Positions 22,133 to 33,279 of a stretch of 64,000 nt of DNA are shown here, in pieces (positions within the stretch are counted from its first letter, which is position 1; each line of letters opens with the position of its first letter). Source of the DNA: Cryptococcus deneoformans JEC21 (lineage: Eukaryota > Basidiomycota > Tremellomycetes > Tremellales > Cryptococcaceae); the NCBI RefSeq assembly GCF_000091045.1, contig NC_006681.1, positions 1 through 64,000 of the forward strand, read 5' to 3'. The position numbers and the translations under genes were made by a program. Below the pieces are notes generated by a model. It did no database searches. It saw only the letters and a program-made list of their open reading frames with translations, and was not told where the DNA came from.

Positions 22133-24046
22133 ATGACTGAGAAAACACCGACGTACACCCTGTCCGAAGGTCCGTCGGATCATTCCAGCCAAAACGCTAT
22201 GGTTGCTGACCAGTGTAGGATGCCCTATCGCGGATGCTACGACCGCCCAGCGTCTGGGCAGTTGCCCCGTTAAGGGCCTGATGTTGATGCAGGACACCCA
22301 GCTCATCGAGACTCTGGCCCACTTCAGTAGGGAGCGCATTCCCGAGCGTACCGTGCATGCTTCTGCCGTTGGTGCATGGGGCGAATTTGAAGTAACTCAC
22401 GACAATTCCGACATCACTTCGGCTGCTTTCCTCAATGGGATTGGCAAAAAGTCCAAGGTTCTTATGCGTATCTCCACTGTGGGACCGGAGGCTGGCACAG
22501 CCGAGACTGTTCGGGATGTGAGGGGCTGGTCGATGAAGATCTTCACTGAAGAGGGCAACCAAGACTTTGTCTTCAACAGCATTGTATGTGGCCGACTCCG
22601 TTCTCCATGTGCTGGTTGTATGGGTGCTGAAGTTCTCTAGCCGGTGTTCTTCATCCGAGACCCAATCAAATTCCCCTCTGTTAACCGATCTCACAAGCGT
22701 CATCCCGCAAAGCATACCGCCGACTCTTCTATGGTGAGTGGTTGAACTTCCACGTTTGTTGCCCCAGCTGATTATTATGCAGTTCTGGGAGTGCGTTTCG
22801 TTTTACATCCACGACATGGTGACCATACTTACAGTTTAGCTTTCACAACAACAACCCCGAGGGAACTCATGCCATCATGATGTATTTTAGCAATCGAGGG
22901 CTGCCGTATTCACTAAGGCAAATCAACTCCTACAGTGGTCACACTTACAAGCTCACCAAATCGGTTTGTGCCTCATTTTTTCAAAACTAGCGAATCATTG
23001 ACTCTTTCTTTAGGACGGCTCTTTTGTTTATGTCAAACTCCACTTCAAATCCAATCAAGGTGTCAAGGGCATGACGCAGGCCGAAGGCGTACGCACTGCC
23101 GGCGAAGCACCCGATTTCCACACGACCGATATGTGGGATGCTATCGAGCGGGGCGACTACCCTACTTGGACGTTGTATGCTCAAGTCATGAAGCCCGAAG
23201 AGGCTGAAAACTACCGCTGGAATATCTTCGATATGACCAAGGTTTGGCCCCACAAAGACTTCCCCCTCAGACCACTTGGTAAATTGACCCTAAACCGTAA
23301 CGTGAGTGTTATCTGGGATGTTGTCTGGTTCATAGACTAATCAATCTTTTTCTGACGAATAGCCCGAAAACTACTTCTCAGACATTGAGCAGGCTGCCTT
23401 TTCGCCATCGACAATGGTGCCGGGCGTTGCGCCCTCCGGAGATCCAAGTGGGCTGAGTCCTTTGTTTAAAGTACTGTATCCGCTGACTCCAATAAGTGCT
23501 GCAAGCTAGGATGTTTGCCTACCCCGATGCCGCTCGATACCGCCTCGGTGTCAACTACCAGCAACTTCCGTGCAATCGGCCCGTCAGTGAGGTTTATGCG
23601 CCCTACCAGCGTGACGGTGCGATGCGCTACATGACCAATTACGGAGGTGATCCCAATTATGTGCGATCTTCTCTCAAGGAAGTCAACTTCAAGGGTCAAT
23701 TGGGCGCAAAAGGCCATTCCACTGGGGGCAACGAGAAACACAATGAATGGGTCGGTCGAGTTGCGGCGTACACATCCGAGGTAACGGATGAGGATTACGT
23801 CCAAGCTCGCATGTTCTGGGAGGTTCTTGGCAAAGCTGGCGACCAAGAGGACTTGATCACCAATGTCTCGTGTCATCTAAGCAAGGCTATCCCGTCGGTG
23901 CAGAAAGGAGCTGTCGGTAAGTGGTCAACGGAGAGTGTTTTGCGGCACGAGATGTTAACCTGATTACAGAAATCTTCGCCAAGGTGAATGTTGATTTGGC
24001 CAAGTCCATCGAAGACCGTTTGGCTGAGCTCAACAAAGGAAAGTAA
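22133..24046 (+). CDS. catalase (haem, small-subunit type)
   Basis: Breaks down H2O2 to water and oxygen. The first exon encodes MTEKTPTYTLSEG and joins across a 49-base intron to CPIADATTAQRLGS, typical catalase N-terminal sequence. Catalytic His is in VHASAVGAWGEFEVTHD, the FFIRDPIKFPSVNRSHKRHP segment follows, and the haem-binding Tyr is in RMFAYPDAARYRLG. The whole protein is about 500 residues and ends LAELNKGK, so it is a clade-3-like small-subunit catalase without a flavodoxin-like extension and without a clear PTS1 peroxisomal signal. At least six short introns interrupt it; one acceptor (AATAAG before 23498) is inferred to preserve GDP-ML-QARMF. All active-site residues visible are intact. 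Divergent pairing with an FAD oxidoreductase suggests it detoxifies that enzyme's peroxide. Which of the Cryptococcus catalases this is cannot be decided from the sequence alone. Confidence 0.95.
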
Positions 24047-24368
24047 AGGGAAAAACATTTGACAAGGTAAAAGCCATGTGAGAAGCCTGACAATGATACA
24101 TATTTGAAATGAATATTGCGATGTCACCGTTATGAAGCAATCAGTGCGCTCGGAAATTTGTGTCTTTGTGATTATTTCATTTGTGCACCGCACTCTCCAT
24201 TAAAAAGATGCTGCCGATGCGAATCAACACGTGTTTTCGGATGGCATGGTTACGTATGTTTCGTTCGTGCGCTCATACCCTTTCAACGAATGTCGATTTT
24301 ATTGCCAATGTGAAGGTTTTCAAACGGACTAAGAAATGAAGGCAGGCTGCAATACATGCGTATCCTGA
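24047..24368. other. short convergent 3' spacer
   Basis: 322 bases between the stop codons of the catalase and the transcription factor gene. No gene or strong hairpin terminator seen; AT-rich and probably the two 3' UTRs. Confidence 0.45.
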
Positions 24369-27074
24369 CTAAAAGAAATTCTGTCCCTGATAGCGGGTTG
24401 ATGACAACTGACTCTCTGTGGGCGGGTAAAGTCCGAAAAGATCAGTTTCGTTACCTGGCGGAACAATCATTTGCCCAGGGGCTATCTCTGCTTCACCGCT
24501 ATCGGTTGATTCCGGCATGTAGTTGCTACATAAGACGGATAGATAAGCGAAGATTTCATTCAATCAGAGAGGGCACACTTGCCTGGTCGTAAGAGAATTC
24601 TGGATAGACTGGAAAGGGGGATCATTTGATGTCCCCCAAGGTATCCAGGATAAGGCATCCATATCGTTTTGCCAATCTTGCTCGTTAAGAGCTGCGACTG
24701 GGAGCGGAATAGACGAGGTAGACGTAGCACCAGATTCGGCGTAACTGTGGCTTGATGAGCGGGATATTGTGCGATCAAATGTCACTCTTACCTGGTAGGA
24801 TGGGTCGTAGAGTCGGCAATAGCTTCGCCATTTTGCGGCATAGGGGGTGGGTAGGAACTGGTTGCGGTATCACTTCTGTCTGCAGAATGCCCAGCCAGAT
24901 TGCCGGTCAGCCAAAAGTCCATGGAGCCTCGATGGGCCAACCCATCATCACCCTTTTCATCCTCTGCCCAGAACAGCGTATGGTCGTATCCCAGGTCGTG
25001 CCACACTTTTGCACGCAATTTTTCGAGGACAGTCCATACTTGTTTTGCACCCGTTAACGAGGGCAAAGACTGATACGACCCAGGGCTGACTAGCCTGCCA
25101 GCAGGTCCCAGTAACGAGAATACTCTATCGATGAGCTGCATGCTGAGCATTTTGTCGGACGAGTGGGGATGTGCTGACAGATCAGAAAGCAAGACAGCGC
25201 ATGGTTGTAGCGGTTGATATGAGCCTGGATAAAGCCAATGAAATGGCCGGTACGACGGATTGGTAGTCATCTCCAAAAACAGAGCCAAAAAGTATTGAAA
25301 GTGTGGTAATGCCCTACAAGATGCTTTAGCGTGTATGGCCATTCTATGACTGACTGGGATGCAAACCTCGATCGAAGATTTGCCCAAATCACCTTGTCTG
25401 ACATGAAGGGCTGATACAATATACAGTATGCTTTAACCGTCGTGAGATGCAAGAGTGCTTGATTCCATTGTTGAATGGCTTTTGAGGCTGTGGTGGGCGG
25501 CGGAGGTCGATGATCAGTAAAGTCGTCCCCCCCGACACGGACCGAGAGCTGATCCAATATTTCCTGTAATGATGCTGAATGGGCATGTAGATTGACGCTC
25601 TCTAGACGACGGGACTGACGCCGGCGTAGGTCCTCAATCTGCATCTCCAAGGGGGCGATGTCGGAAAGAGTGATATTCGGTGCTTCTTGCAGTCGCTCTA
25701 GAATGGTTCGCAACTGGGTGCTAGCTTCATAGCGTCCAGCCGCAAGCACGTACTTTGGTTCGACCCACAGCTCACGATCAAGCGAGTCGGTGCTTTTGAT
25801 CTTACCAATAAGTTCGTCCTTCATCTCGCTGATTACTTGAGTGGTGCAGCGTGAACTCGACATGATGCCAGGTAGACCCTGAGCTATGCTTGTCATGGTA
25901 TCGAGATGCATAAGGTGCCACCATACACGGCGACGCTCTTCAGTCGATATAGGGTCGAGCTCGAATTCGGTGCCATCGCGATGGAAACCCATCGACTGTG
26001 CAACCCTTAGAGCCACGGCGACAAATGAGCAAGAGCTAAAGGCGTCCTCTTCGCGGATCAGGGTCGAGTTAGCGAGTATGTAAGCCATCAGAGAGTACAC
26101 CGAGGGATAGTAGGGGAAACCGATTACTCGAAGGGCTTCTGGCATCAGGCCGCGCAGTTTTTGGCCGACTCGATCGCTCCATGGTTCGTGAATTGTGATG
26201 GACCCAGCAGATAAAACACTGATTAAAAGAGGGAGAAAGCTAGGATTCCTGTGGAGGATACTCAACGAAATGTTTTGAGCAGGACGTGTTAAACGCCAAG
26301 ACCAAAACTCGTCATAGGCGGATTCGAACGATGGAATGTGCATTAGAGGGATGAGAGGATGAATGCAGTCCATAAACGCTCGAAAGAGGCGGTCGCAGAC
26401 GAGTTTCGGGGGAAGGGGTTGAAGTAATTTTGCTAGACGAACGGGACCCCAGCTGATGCGATCCGGCGAGGTTCCAGTGGACGGGTTCGGCACACTTGTC
26501 GCCGCCCCGGGACTGCTCGAAAAAGCTGGGGGAGTAACCAGGTCGTCTGGGCCGCCGGTCCTCGGGAAAAGCGGGAGGTTGCGCAGAATCCGGTCAAGCT
26601 CGAGGCCCTGGCAGCCAGTTGTCAACTCTGGACAAACGATGGGTCATGTAAGTGGCTGCTCACTTCGGCATCCACACATGCCCAGAAGGTACTTTCCGTA
26701 TACCGTGATCTGCCCCCACTATTAAGCACCAGATACCCGGGTTTGAGCTTTCCTGTCTCGAGTGGCGATGGGCTGCGTTCCGAACCCGACGACTTGTTCC
26801 TTCGAGGCATCTTGTTTGCCGAGTCGTCCGTAATCGGGTCTTTGCGTTTTTGCGACAGGTTAGACTGGTATACACATTGGGCTTGGTTGCGGACACAGTT
26901 TCCGCACTTTGGGCGCGCCTGGAGATAAGATTAGCAGGGCTCGAGGCGGCTCGGCTATAGCTTCAGGAGTGTTCTGACCTGATCGCACCGTACCCTCCGG
27001 TCGCGGCAGACTTGACAAGAGTAAGACGGACGGGACCGCCGGATGTCCGAGAAGCGTTGAGTGGGAACTGACAT
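24369..27074 (-). CDS. Zn2Cys6 fungal transcription factor
   Basis: The start at ATG 27074 gives MSVPTQRFSDIRR, then a textbook binuclear zinc cluster, C-x2-C-x6-C-x6-C-x2-C-x6-C, read as CQVCRDRRVRC then DQARPKCGNCVRNQAQC. An intron of about 62 bases falls inside the cluster, after CDQ. A basic linker (QKRKDP) and disordered Ser/Pro stretch follow. The large middle region, including MDCIHPLIPLMHIPSFESA, VYSLMAYILAN and WWHLMHLDTMTSIAQGLPG, is the fungal-specific regulatory domain of nuclear Zn2Cys6 activators. The last exons are less sure: a GC-AG intron (donor AG-GCAAGT near 24584) leads to SNYMPESTDSGEAEIAP and a stop at 24369. It lies convergent to the catalase and may control the GMC-catalase pair or respond to its substrate; this is inference from position only. 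Confidence 0.85.
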
Positions 27075-27519
27075 GCTGCGGAAAACTTATTGCTGAGCTT
27101 GGCAGTCGAAAATGCGGACGTTGTACGGTTCCGTTGTGAGAATGACGAAAACACACAAAATGGTAGATTTACAACGAAGGACGACTGTGCCACGCGACCA
27201 CGTGAGTTCCAGGTGACAACGCGCCTCAGGCTTCTGTATGCCATCCATAATCTTGATCTACGTATGTTCTTCTTTGACCACTATACTTATTTTCTCCACA
27301 CACAGGCGCCTACTACTTTGAACTCCTATCTCTAGATCTAAGGCAACTTAGCAGTGGAAGAAAACACCGGCGGATAAATGTGGAAGGGTTTATTCACGAC
27401 GTACGAGTTAACATCGAAGTAATGTTCACCGACCACTAACACGATTTGCCTTCTGGGTATTCGTAGATAACTTCTTCTTCTAATGTAACAGTCTCCAAAA
27501 CAACTAGTACTGATTCTTC
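27075..27519. other. spacer upstream of the transcription factor
   Basis: 445 bases up to the edge of the duplicated segment. They should contain the transcription-factor promoter. A short frame at 27338-27535 has no protein-like features. No repeat found apart from the duplicated segment that begins at 27520. Confidence 0.45.
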
Positions 27520-27592
27520 GAACAACCCTTCTCACTCAGGCCGAAAGGAATAGATAACCTTTGTTCCTTACAATGCGATGCATATGCCATGA
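27520..27592 (+). pseudogene. remnant of the last codons and 3' UTR of SUR7-like copy B
   Basis: The sequence encodes NNPSHSGRKE followed by TAG and then ATAACCTTTGTTCCTTAC, matching 17502-17572 with a few changes. Nothing of the rest of the SUR7-like gene precedes it. It therefore marks where the second copy of the segment was cut during duplication, directly next to the 3' end of HUT1. Confidence 0.88.
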
Positions 27593-27612
27593 TGTAACAC
27601 TCTAGAATATGG

Positions 27613-28997
27613 TCAGTCTTTCTTCGCTTTCTTCATTACATCCTTCCTTTTCATCCCAGCCTCGACACCGATACCAGCGAACACAACGCCCACACCCAAC
27701 CATTGACCTTTTGTGAGCCTGTGCTCAAAGACGACGACACTAAGGAGCATGGTAAAAAGCTTCCTTGTGACGGTGACCATGACGAGGGTAAGGGAGCCAA
27801 AGTGCTGGATAGTTTCAAAGATGAAGAGCTGACCCAAGCCACCAAGAAGGGCGTATGCAAAGAGAGGCGCAAGAGCGGAAGGATGGGAAAGAAGGAAAGA
27901 GATAGATTCCAATGCCGCAGGAGGGGAGAAGCTGAGAGTAGAGGTTGGCACAGAAGAGCCAAAAGGCGGAGGTAAATGGGCGAGAAGAGATATTGGGTTG
28001 GTGGGGAGCGGAAGGACAAGGAGAGGTAATAGGATAATTTGAGTAGTGAGCGCCATTGTGAACATCATCTGCTGGCCGGTGTATGAAGGATATGATGAGA
28101 AGATTTGGTCTTGGGTCGAGTTTGTCAGGCCATCGATAAGAAGGCTATTCCGGTATGAGCTTGATGCGGCGACTCCACGTAATGATAACTCACTTGACAA
28201 GTAACAAAACGAGTCCCCACATACTATCACTTCCACCCTTCTTCTTTTTTGATGTTTCAGCGAAAAGCATGAACATACTAATGCCGACGGTAACGAGTGC
28301 TACGACGATATACTTATGAGGTGAGAACTTTCGTCGATAGAGAAGGACGTTGAGCAACAAGACTGGGATGAGCTTGCAGGACTAAAGATGGAATTAGACA
28401 CTACATTCAAAAGAGTAAGGAGTAATCACCTTGCCTAAAACCATTGTAGGATATGAGATATGCCTCAAGGCAAGGAATCCAATGGGACTGGCTATCGTCT
28501 GGAAGACCGAAACCTGCACGAGGAGTGCGAGGAGACTCTTCTTCGGCGGCTTCGGTGCCTTCTCGACAACCTCCTTCGTCTTTTCGTTCAACTCGGACTC
28601 TTTCTTGTTGGCTTTGGCATCACCATTCAATGCGGTTTGGCTTTTACCGAACACTTCTTTCAATCCTAACAGCTGGCCCAGACCTCGCCCTTTCCATCCG
28701 TCTCTCCAAGCTTTGAACGACAAGTAACAAAGCGCACTCAAGCTGGAAGCCAGAGCTTGAGCAAAGTTGAGGAATAATGGCGAAGGGAACTTATCGCCGG
28801 GTGGAGGGTCTGAAGGTGAATGGGGCTGTTGGTGAGGATGAGGGTGCACAGAGGGAAAAGGTTTTGATACTTTGCATCTGTATCAGCGTGAAGACAAAGG
28901 AATCCAGAAGGAAGGACTGACACCGTTCTTGAGCGATGGCCCACAGTAAAAAGGCAGCGTATACACCCGAGATACACACAGCTAACCTTGAAGACAT
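27613..28997 (-). CDS. HUT1: UDP-galactose transporter homologue HUT1 (SLC35B1 family)
   Basis: A multi-span ER membrane protein of the nucleotide-sugar transporter family; HUT1 proteins import UDP-sugars or exchange nucleotides for ER glycan and folding reactions. The start at ATG 28997 encodes [18 protein letters not shown], the typical first span. The middle exon includes [20 protein letters not shown], followed by a short exon with [19 protein letters not shown] and [16 protein letters not shown], then [15 protein letters not shown] and the last spans ([20 protein letters not shown]). The C terminus [12 protein letters not shown] carries a dilysine-type ER retrieval signal (KKAKKD, K at -3/-4 region). 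Cryptococcus capsule and wall need nucleotide sugars, so the gene is likely important. A nearly identical middle exon survives in the broken copy at 17.7-18.1 kb; this one appears complete. Confidence 0.93.
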
Positions 28998-30496
28998 AAT
29001 CAGTTTTTAACGCAGCATTTCTGCTTGCGTCAGATGGAACTTACCTGAGGACTCCCATTTCAACAGAAGTTACCTTGGTCTAGCTCTTCAGAAGCTAAGC
29101 CAACGTAGCCTTGTAAAGCTCAAATGCGATTGAGTATCAAATGAAAGCTTTGCCAAATTTCCTCTTAATCAATAGAGGGGGGTATCAATGCGTTTCAGAT
29201 CTTTTGAGATCCCGTTTTATAGTCGATTGCCAACGAAAAAGATGGAAGAACAGATTTCGAGAAGCGGTCAATCGAACGCGTCCGAGCATCCACATCTTCC
29301 ACGTCGCAAGGTAAACAACGGACATCGCCCAGCTCCCCGCTTCTCGGTGTCCCGATCTCCTCTTAGGAAAGAAAGAGACCACCATCATCTCTTCTGCATA
29401 GATGATGTACAGACAAATACGACGTATTCTAGCAATAATCCCTGTCATCAGATAATTGAAATAATGGCTAACCGAATTGATCACCAAAGTTTGGTCTTCA
29501 TTATGAACACCACATCGTCACAATCAGCTACTACATACTACCGATACAAATAACAACAAGTACGCCTCTCAAGGCTGCGTTCCTGCGTCGATCGACCTGA
29601 CACCACGAGGCTGCTCAGCACACATCACCCACACATGGCCCTATCGAAGCATTTTTACTCACAATACCTGACTGCAGCATCACAGATAATGTCGAGTGTA
29701 AATCTGGCGGGTCGACCTCTCCAGGTGCGATACCAACCCCCGCACGCTCTGTCATACAAAACCTCCTGCACGACCGATATTAGCTCTTCTCTCCCGAAGC
29801 AGATTATTTGCTACCTACCCCACGCTTATCACACTTTCTCCCTCTTGTGGGTGCACGAGACTCTTGCGATAGAGGCGGAAACATTTCGAGCAGAAGTAAT
29901 CTCTCTATTGGAGGAGATCATTTGCGGAGCGTATTCACATATCTCTCATCGGGTCGCTCATGATTATAATTGAAAGGCTGTAAAAAACGCGAAGGGAATG
30001 ATGAATGTGGATGTGGTTGGAACTGGAGCCCGTTTGGGGAGGACCGTATATTACTATGGCGACTAAGACTCCAGCGAACCTCTGGCATTCTATCACCACA
30101 TCTGAAGCCGCCGCAATTAATTCTCTTAAAGCTTCTTATGGCTTCTTAGAAAGGTATTGTGAAATAATAGGCAGGACCAATCTTCCCCTCTTTTGATTAC
30201 GGTGAAGTTATTGTTGGTCTCGTTCGGTCCGAGCCTTCCAAACTTGGGTGATTGATGGAAGCATCCTCGCTAACTCGTCATGATCTTACGCGCGTAAATC
30301 GGTCGACACTCGGCAGTGTTTTGCATCAGGAAGCACTGAAAGGCTGATGGATGATGGGGCATGACAACATCACAAATTGCATGACGACAATGAATACAAC
30401 CTGGCGAGTACATATGAAAGGTCCAACAGCAGTTACCACAACAAAACATCGGAGCTCTCCATCACACCACGCGGCTCTTGTGTCACCGCTCTTGTG
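28998..30496. other. 1.5 kb spacer with no supported gene
   Basis: Frames on the plus strand at 29188-29553, 29635-29973 and 30005-30196 contain no recognisable domain, do not join by good splice sites and vary in composition. The region carries the HUT1 promoter and the 3' UTR of the CRAL-TRIO gene. It has no counterpart in the other copy of the duplicated segment. Confidence 0.4.
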
Positions 30497-32995
30497 TCAT
30501 ACTGCTCCCCATATAGCCTTCCATTCAGACAACCCCAGTCCCAATGCCTCCAACGGTGCCAGCACAATTCTTCCCCACGTTCCTCTCAACAACAGCATCC
30601 CAATAATCATCCACCACCAATCTTTATCCCATCTTCTATATTTCGCGACTTGCTTCGAGTACGTGCCGGGCGTTGCCGCAGAGCGAACAAGACCCTCGGC
30701 GGGGTTTCTCCTGTTAGGCCCAGGAGTATAAAGTGAGGACGAGCAGTAAGGTTGGGAAAGGGACGGGATACGTAGACGGTTCAAGCCTAGAGCTCTTTCA
30801 ACAGAATCCCTCCAGCTCTGTAACTTTAGCATGAAAAGGAACAAGAGCGTCTTGACAAGATCACGTTTCCTGTTACGAGGATATCTTGGCCTGATAGAGC
30901 TGCCAAATTGCACTACTGGATAACCGAAGAAAGGATTTGAGGTGGAGTAAGGCTGGATGTCATGAGGTTGTGGTGTCATTGCGGGAGAATGGATGGGAGA
31001 CGGTGACGGAGATGGCTCAAGAGTGCCGGAAGGTGAAGGAGGACGATCAATAGGTGGTGAAACGGATATTGTTCTCGGTATCGGGGCGTTTTCCTCTTCC
31101 TCATGTTTTACGCCGCCAAGCTTATGATTATCTTCCAGTCCAAGCTCTTCCGGAGTTCCCTTCCATCCCTCCAGCCACTTTGCATGATGCATCTGCAATC
31201 TTCCCGAATAGCTTCGCACAGGATCATCATCCGCCAAATGACCTGGAAGGCCCATCAACCGCAAAGCGGGTCTATTAGTTCTTTTCTCGCGCTCGTCAGG
31301 CGTTCCTGCTAGGCTCTTTTCCAGCAGCGCCGGGCGAAGCACTTTGCGACGAGGAAGCGAAGGGATAGAAGGTGGAGGGGGAGGCTCATCTTCCGAATCA
31401 GAAGAGTCAGAGAGAAGATCGATACGCGCTAATCGAGAAGGTGAGAGATAGAGATGAAAGTCGGAGAGGGATTTGATGCGTGAGACCGCTGCGGACGAGG
31501 GAGCTCGAGTAGGTGGTTTACTTCTTGACGTGAGGGTACTACTTGCCCTGGATAAAATCGGTTGTGGATCTTCCGGTTCGGTCAAGGACTGTGTTATAAG
31601 ACCCGTCATCGGGCCTACGGCGGCAACATCAGATGCAGATATGACTCTGGTCATCTCATCCTCTTCATCGCCATCATCATCTCCCTCCACCTTTCGGGAT
31701 CTCTCATCACGACTCTTGGTCATTCTCAAATCATTTCCATACCCCGCTCGAAACATGGCTTTCATCATACCACTTGAAGCGCTATTCTGCCTACTAATCA
31801 ATGGAGACGTTCGGCGGCTCGGAAAAGGCGTGTTGCGCGCTGTGTAGTATACGTCTGCTATAGAGGTGCATGATGTGCTTCTGGAAATGGAGGCAATAAA
31901 CGAATGACTCGAGTGGCGGGAATAGTATGCGTAAATGGGATTATTAGAGGGCGAGAATGTATAAGGGCTGTCGCCACCGTATGCTGTGTACAGCGTTATT
32001 GAAGATCACACAATTACAAGGGACACTGCTATGCACATACCTTGTGGGATCTTGTCCAGTTCGAAGACTTCGGCTAGTGATTCTTTCGTGTCCAGGAATG
32101 CAACCCTTTCTAAAGCAGATTTGGGGAGCAAATGCTTGACAACGGCCCACATGCTTCGCCCTGTCCATCCAACGTTGATAACGTATACCGCCTCGAGGAG
32201 GCCCGGAAAGCTGTTATGTCCTACGGAAAGTAGTGTAGGCAGTAGATCAACCTCCTAGAAACAGGCAATTGCTTCAATTTATAATGCCCCTGGCATGAAT
32301 GGATACGTGACTTTTATTGCACTTACAAGGTTTCGATATCCCGCACCGGCTGCATCAACCAACAAGACAATCCCTTCCCCTCCTTCGCCCCTCGCCTTCC
32401 CTTTTCCCCTCCCATACCCATCCACCCCACTTCCGTCCCACATCCCTTTACTCCACCAGTCCTTAGATGTCCTCCTACACATTTCTAAAGCCCACCATAT
32501 CCATTCTTTGACATCATCTAGCATTCCTTGTTCGTCCCTAACAATTTCGCGCGCGGTGAGAACGACAATTGGTCTGTTGAGTTTATCGGTGTGTGAAGGG
32601 AGGGGGAGGATGTGGAAGAGAGGGGAATCCGAGTATGGTAGGATAGAAGGGATAGGGCCGTGTAAAGAGAGAGAAAGACGAGTCGACAGGACTGAGAGGA
32701 GGAATGAGTGTGTCTTGTTTTGGTCATAGCGGTTTCTCTGCAATGTCGCATTAGTCAAGCTTAGATGATACGAAATCAAACTAAGACTTACTCTTAAAGC
32801 TCTCCATATACTTCCCACATCATCAACCCACTCTTCAACACCATTCCACGTATCTTCATCCCAGCCTTCCTGTACCCGAAGTTGTTCGGCGTCGTCTCGG
32901 AGATCTCCTTGGAGTTGCTGTGCAAGCGGTAGATATTCTCTATACTCTTGTCTAGCCACTTTAGTTCGTTCTTGTAGTTCTTCTTTGTCTGCCAT
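30497..32995 (-). CDS. CRAL-TRIO (Sec14-like) domain protein with long disordered tail
   Basis: The first exons (MADKEELQERTKVARQEYRE onward) form a helical N-terminal part. A CRAL-TRIO lipid-binding core follows: DKLNRPIVVLTAREIV, GEGIVLLVDAAGAGYRNL, EAVYVINVGWTGRSMWAVV, KHLLPKSALERVAFLD and LDKIPQAYGG, which end as in Sec14 proteins. The Gly-Gly end joins by a phase-1 intron to a single large exon: Ser-rich, acidic (SDSSDSEDEPPPPPS), Pro-rich, then a basic patch (RPRYPRNRKRD) and Trp-rich hydrophobic stretch WWWMIIGMLLLRGTWG close to the C terminus, perhaps a membrane anchor. Family role: transfer or sensing of phosphoinositides or other lipids between membranes. The tail is far longer than in yeast Sec14. 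A degenerate copy of part of the tail exon lies at 18160-18720. Confidence 0.85.
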
Positions 32996-33279
32996 ACTTG
33001 TTCTTTACCGTCTCATGTTCAAATTTAGTATCTTATAGAAGCACTCCAACAAAGAAAAGTAAAAAGACATGACGACCAGGTGGGCCAACGGGCATCTGCC
33101 GAATTGACCATGGCGGCAAAAGTGATACGGCCATAACCGGTGTTAGCCACGTGTATTTGATTCCGTTCAATTAAGGAAGAGGAAGACGCGCCTTCGATGA
33201 TGCGCGAACCGCCCACCGTTCGTTTTTTTAGCAAAGCCCACATTTCGTCCTGACCTCATTTCTAAACTGCAGACAAATA

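Noticed and set aside
29188..30196. Three plus-strand frames between HUT1 and the CRAL-TRIO gene
   Set aside because: No domain, no consistent junctions; likely chance frames in a spacer.
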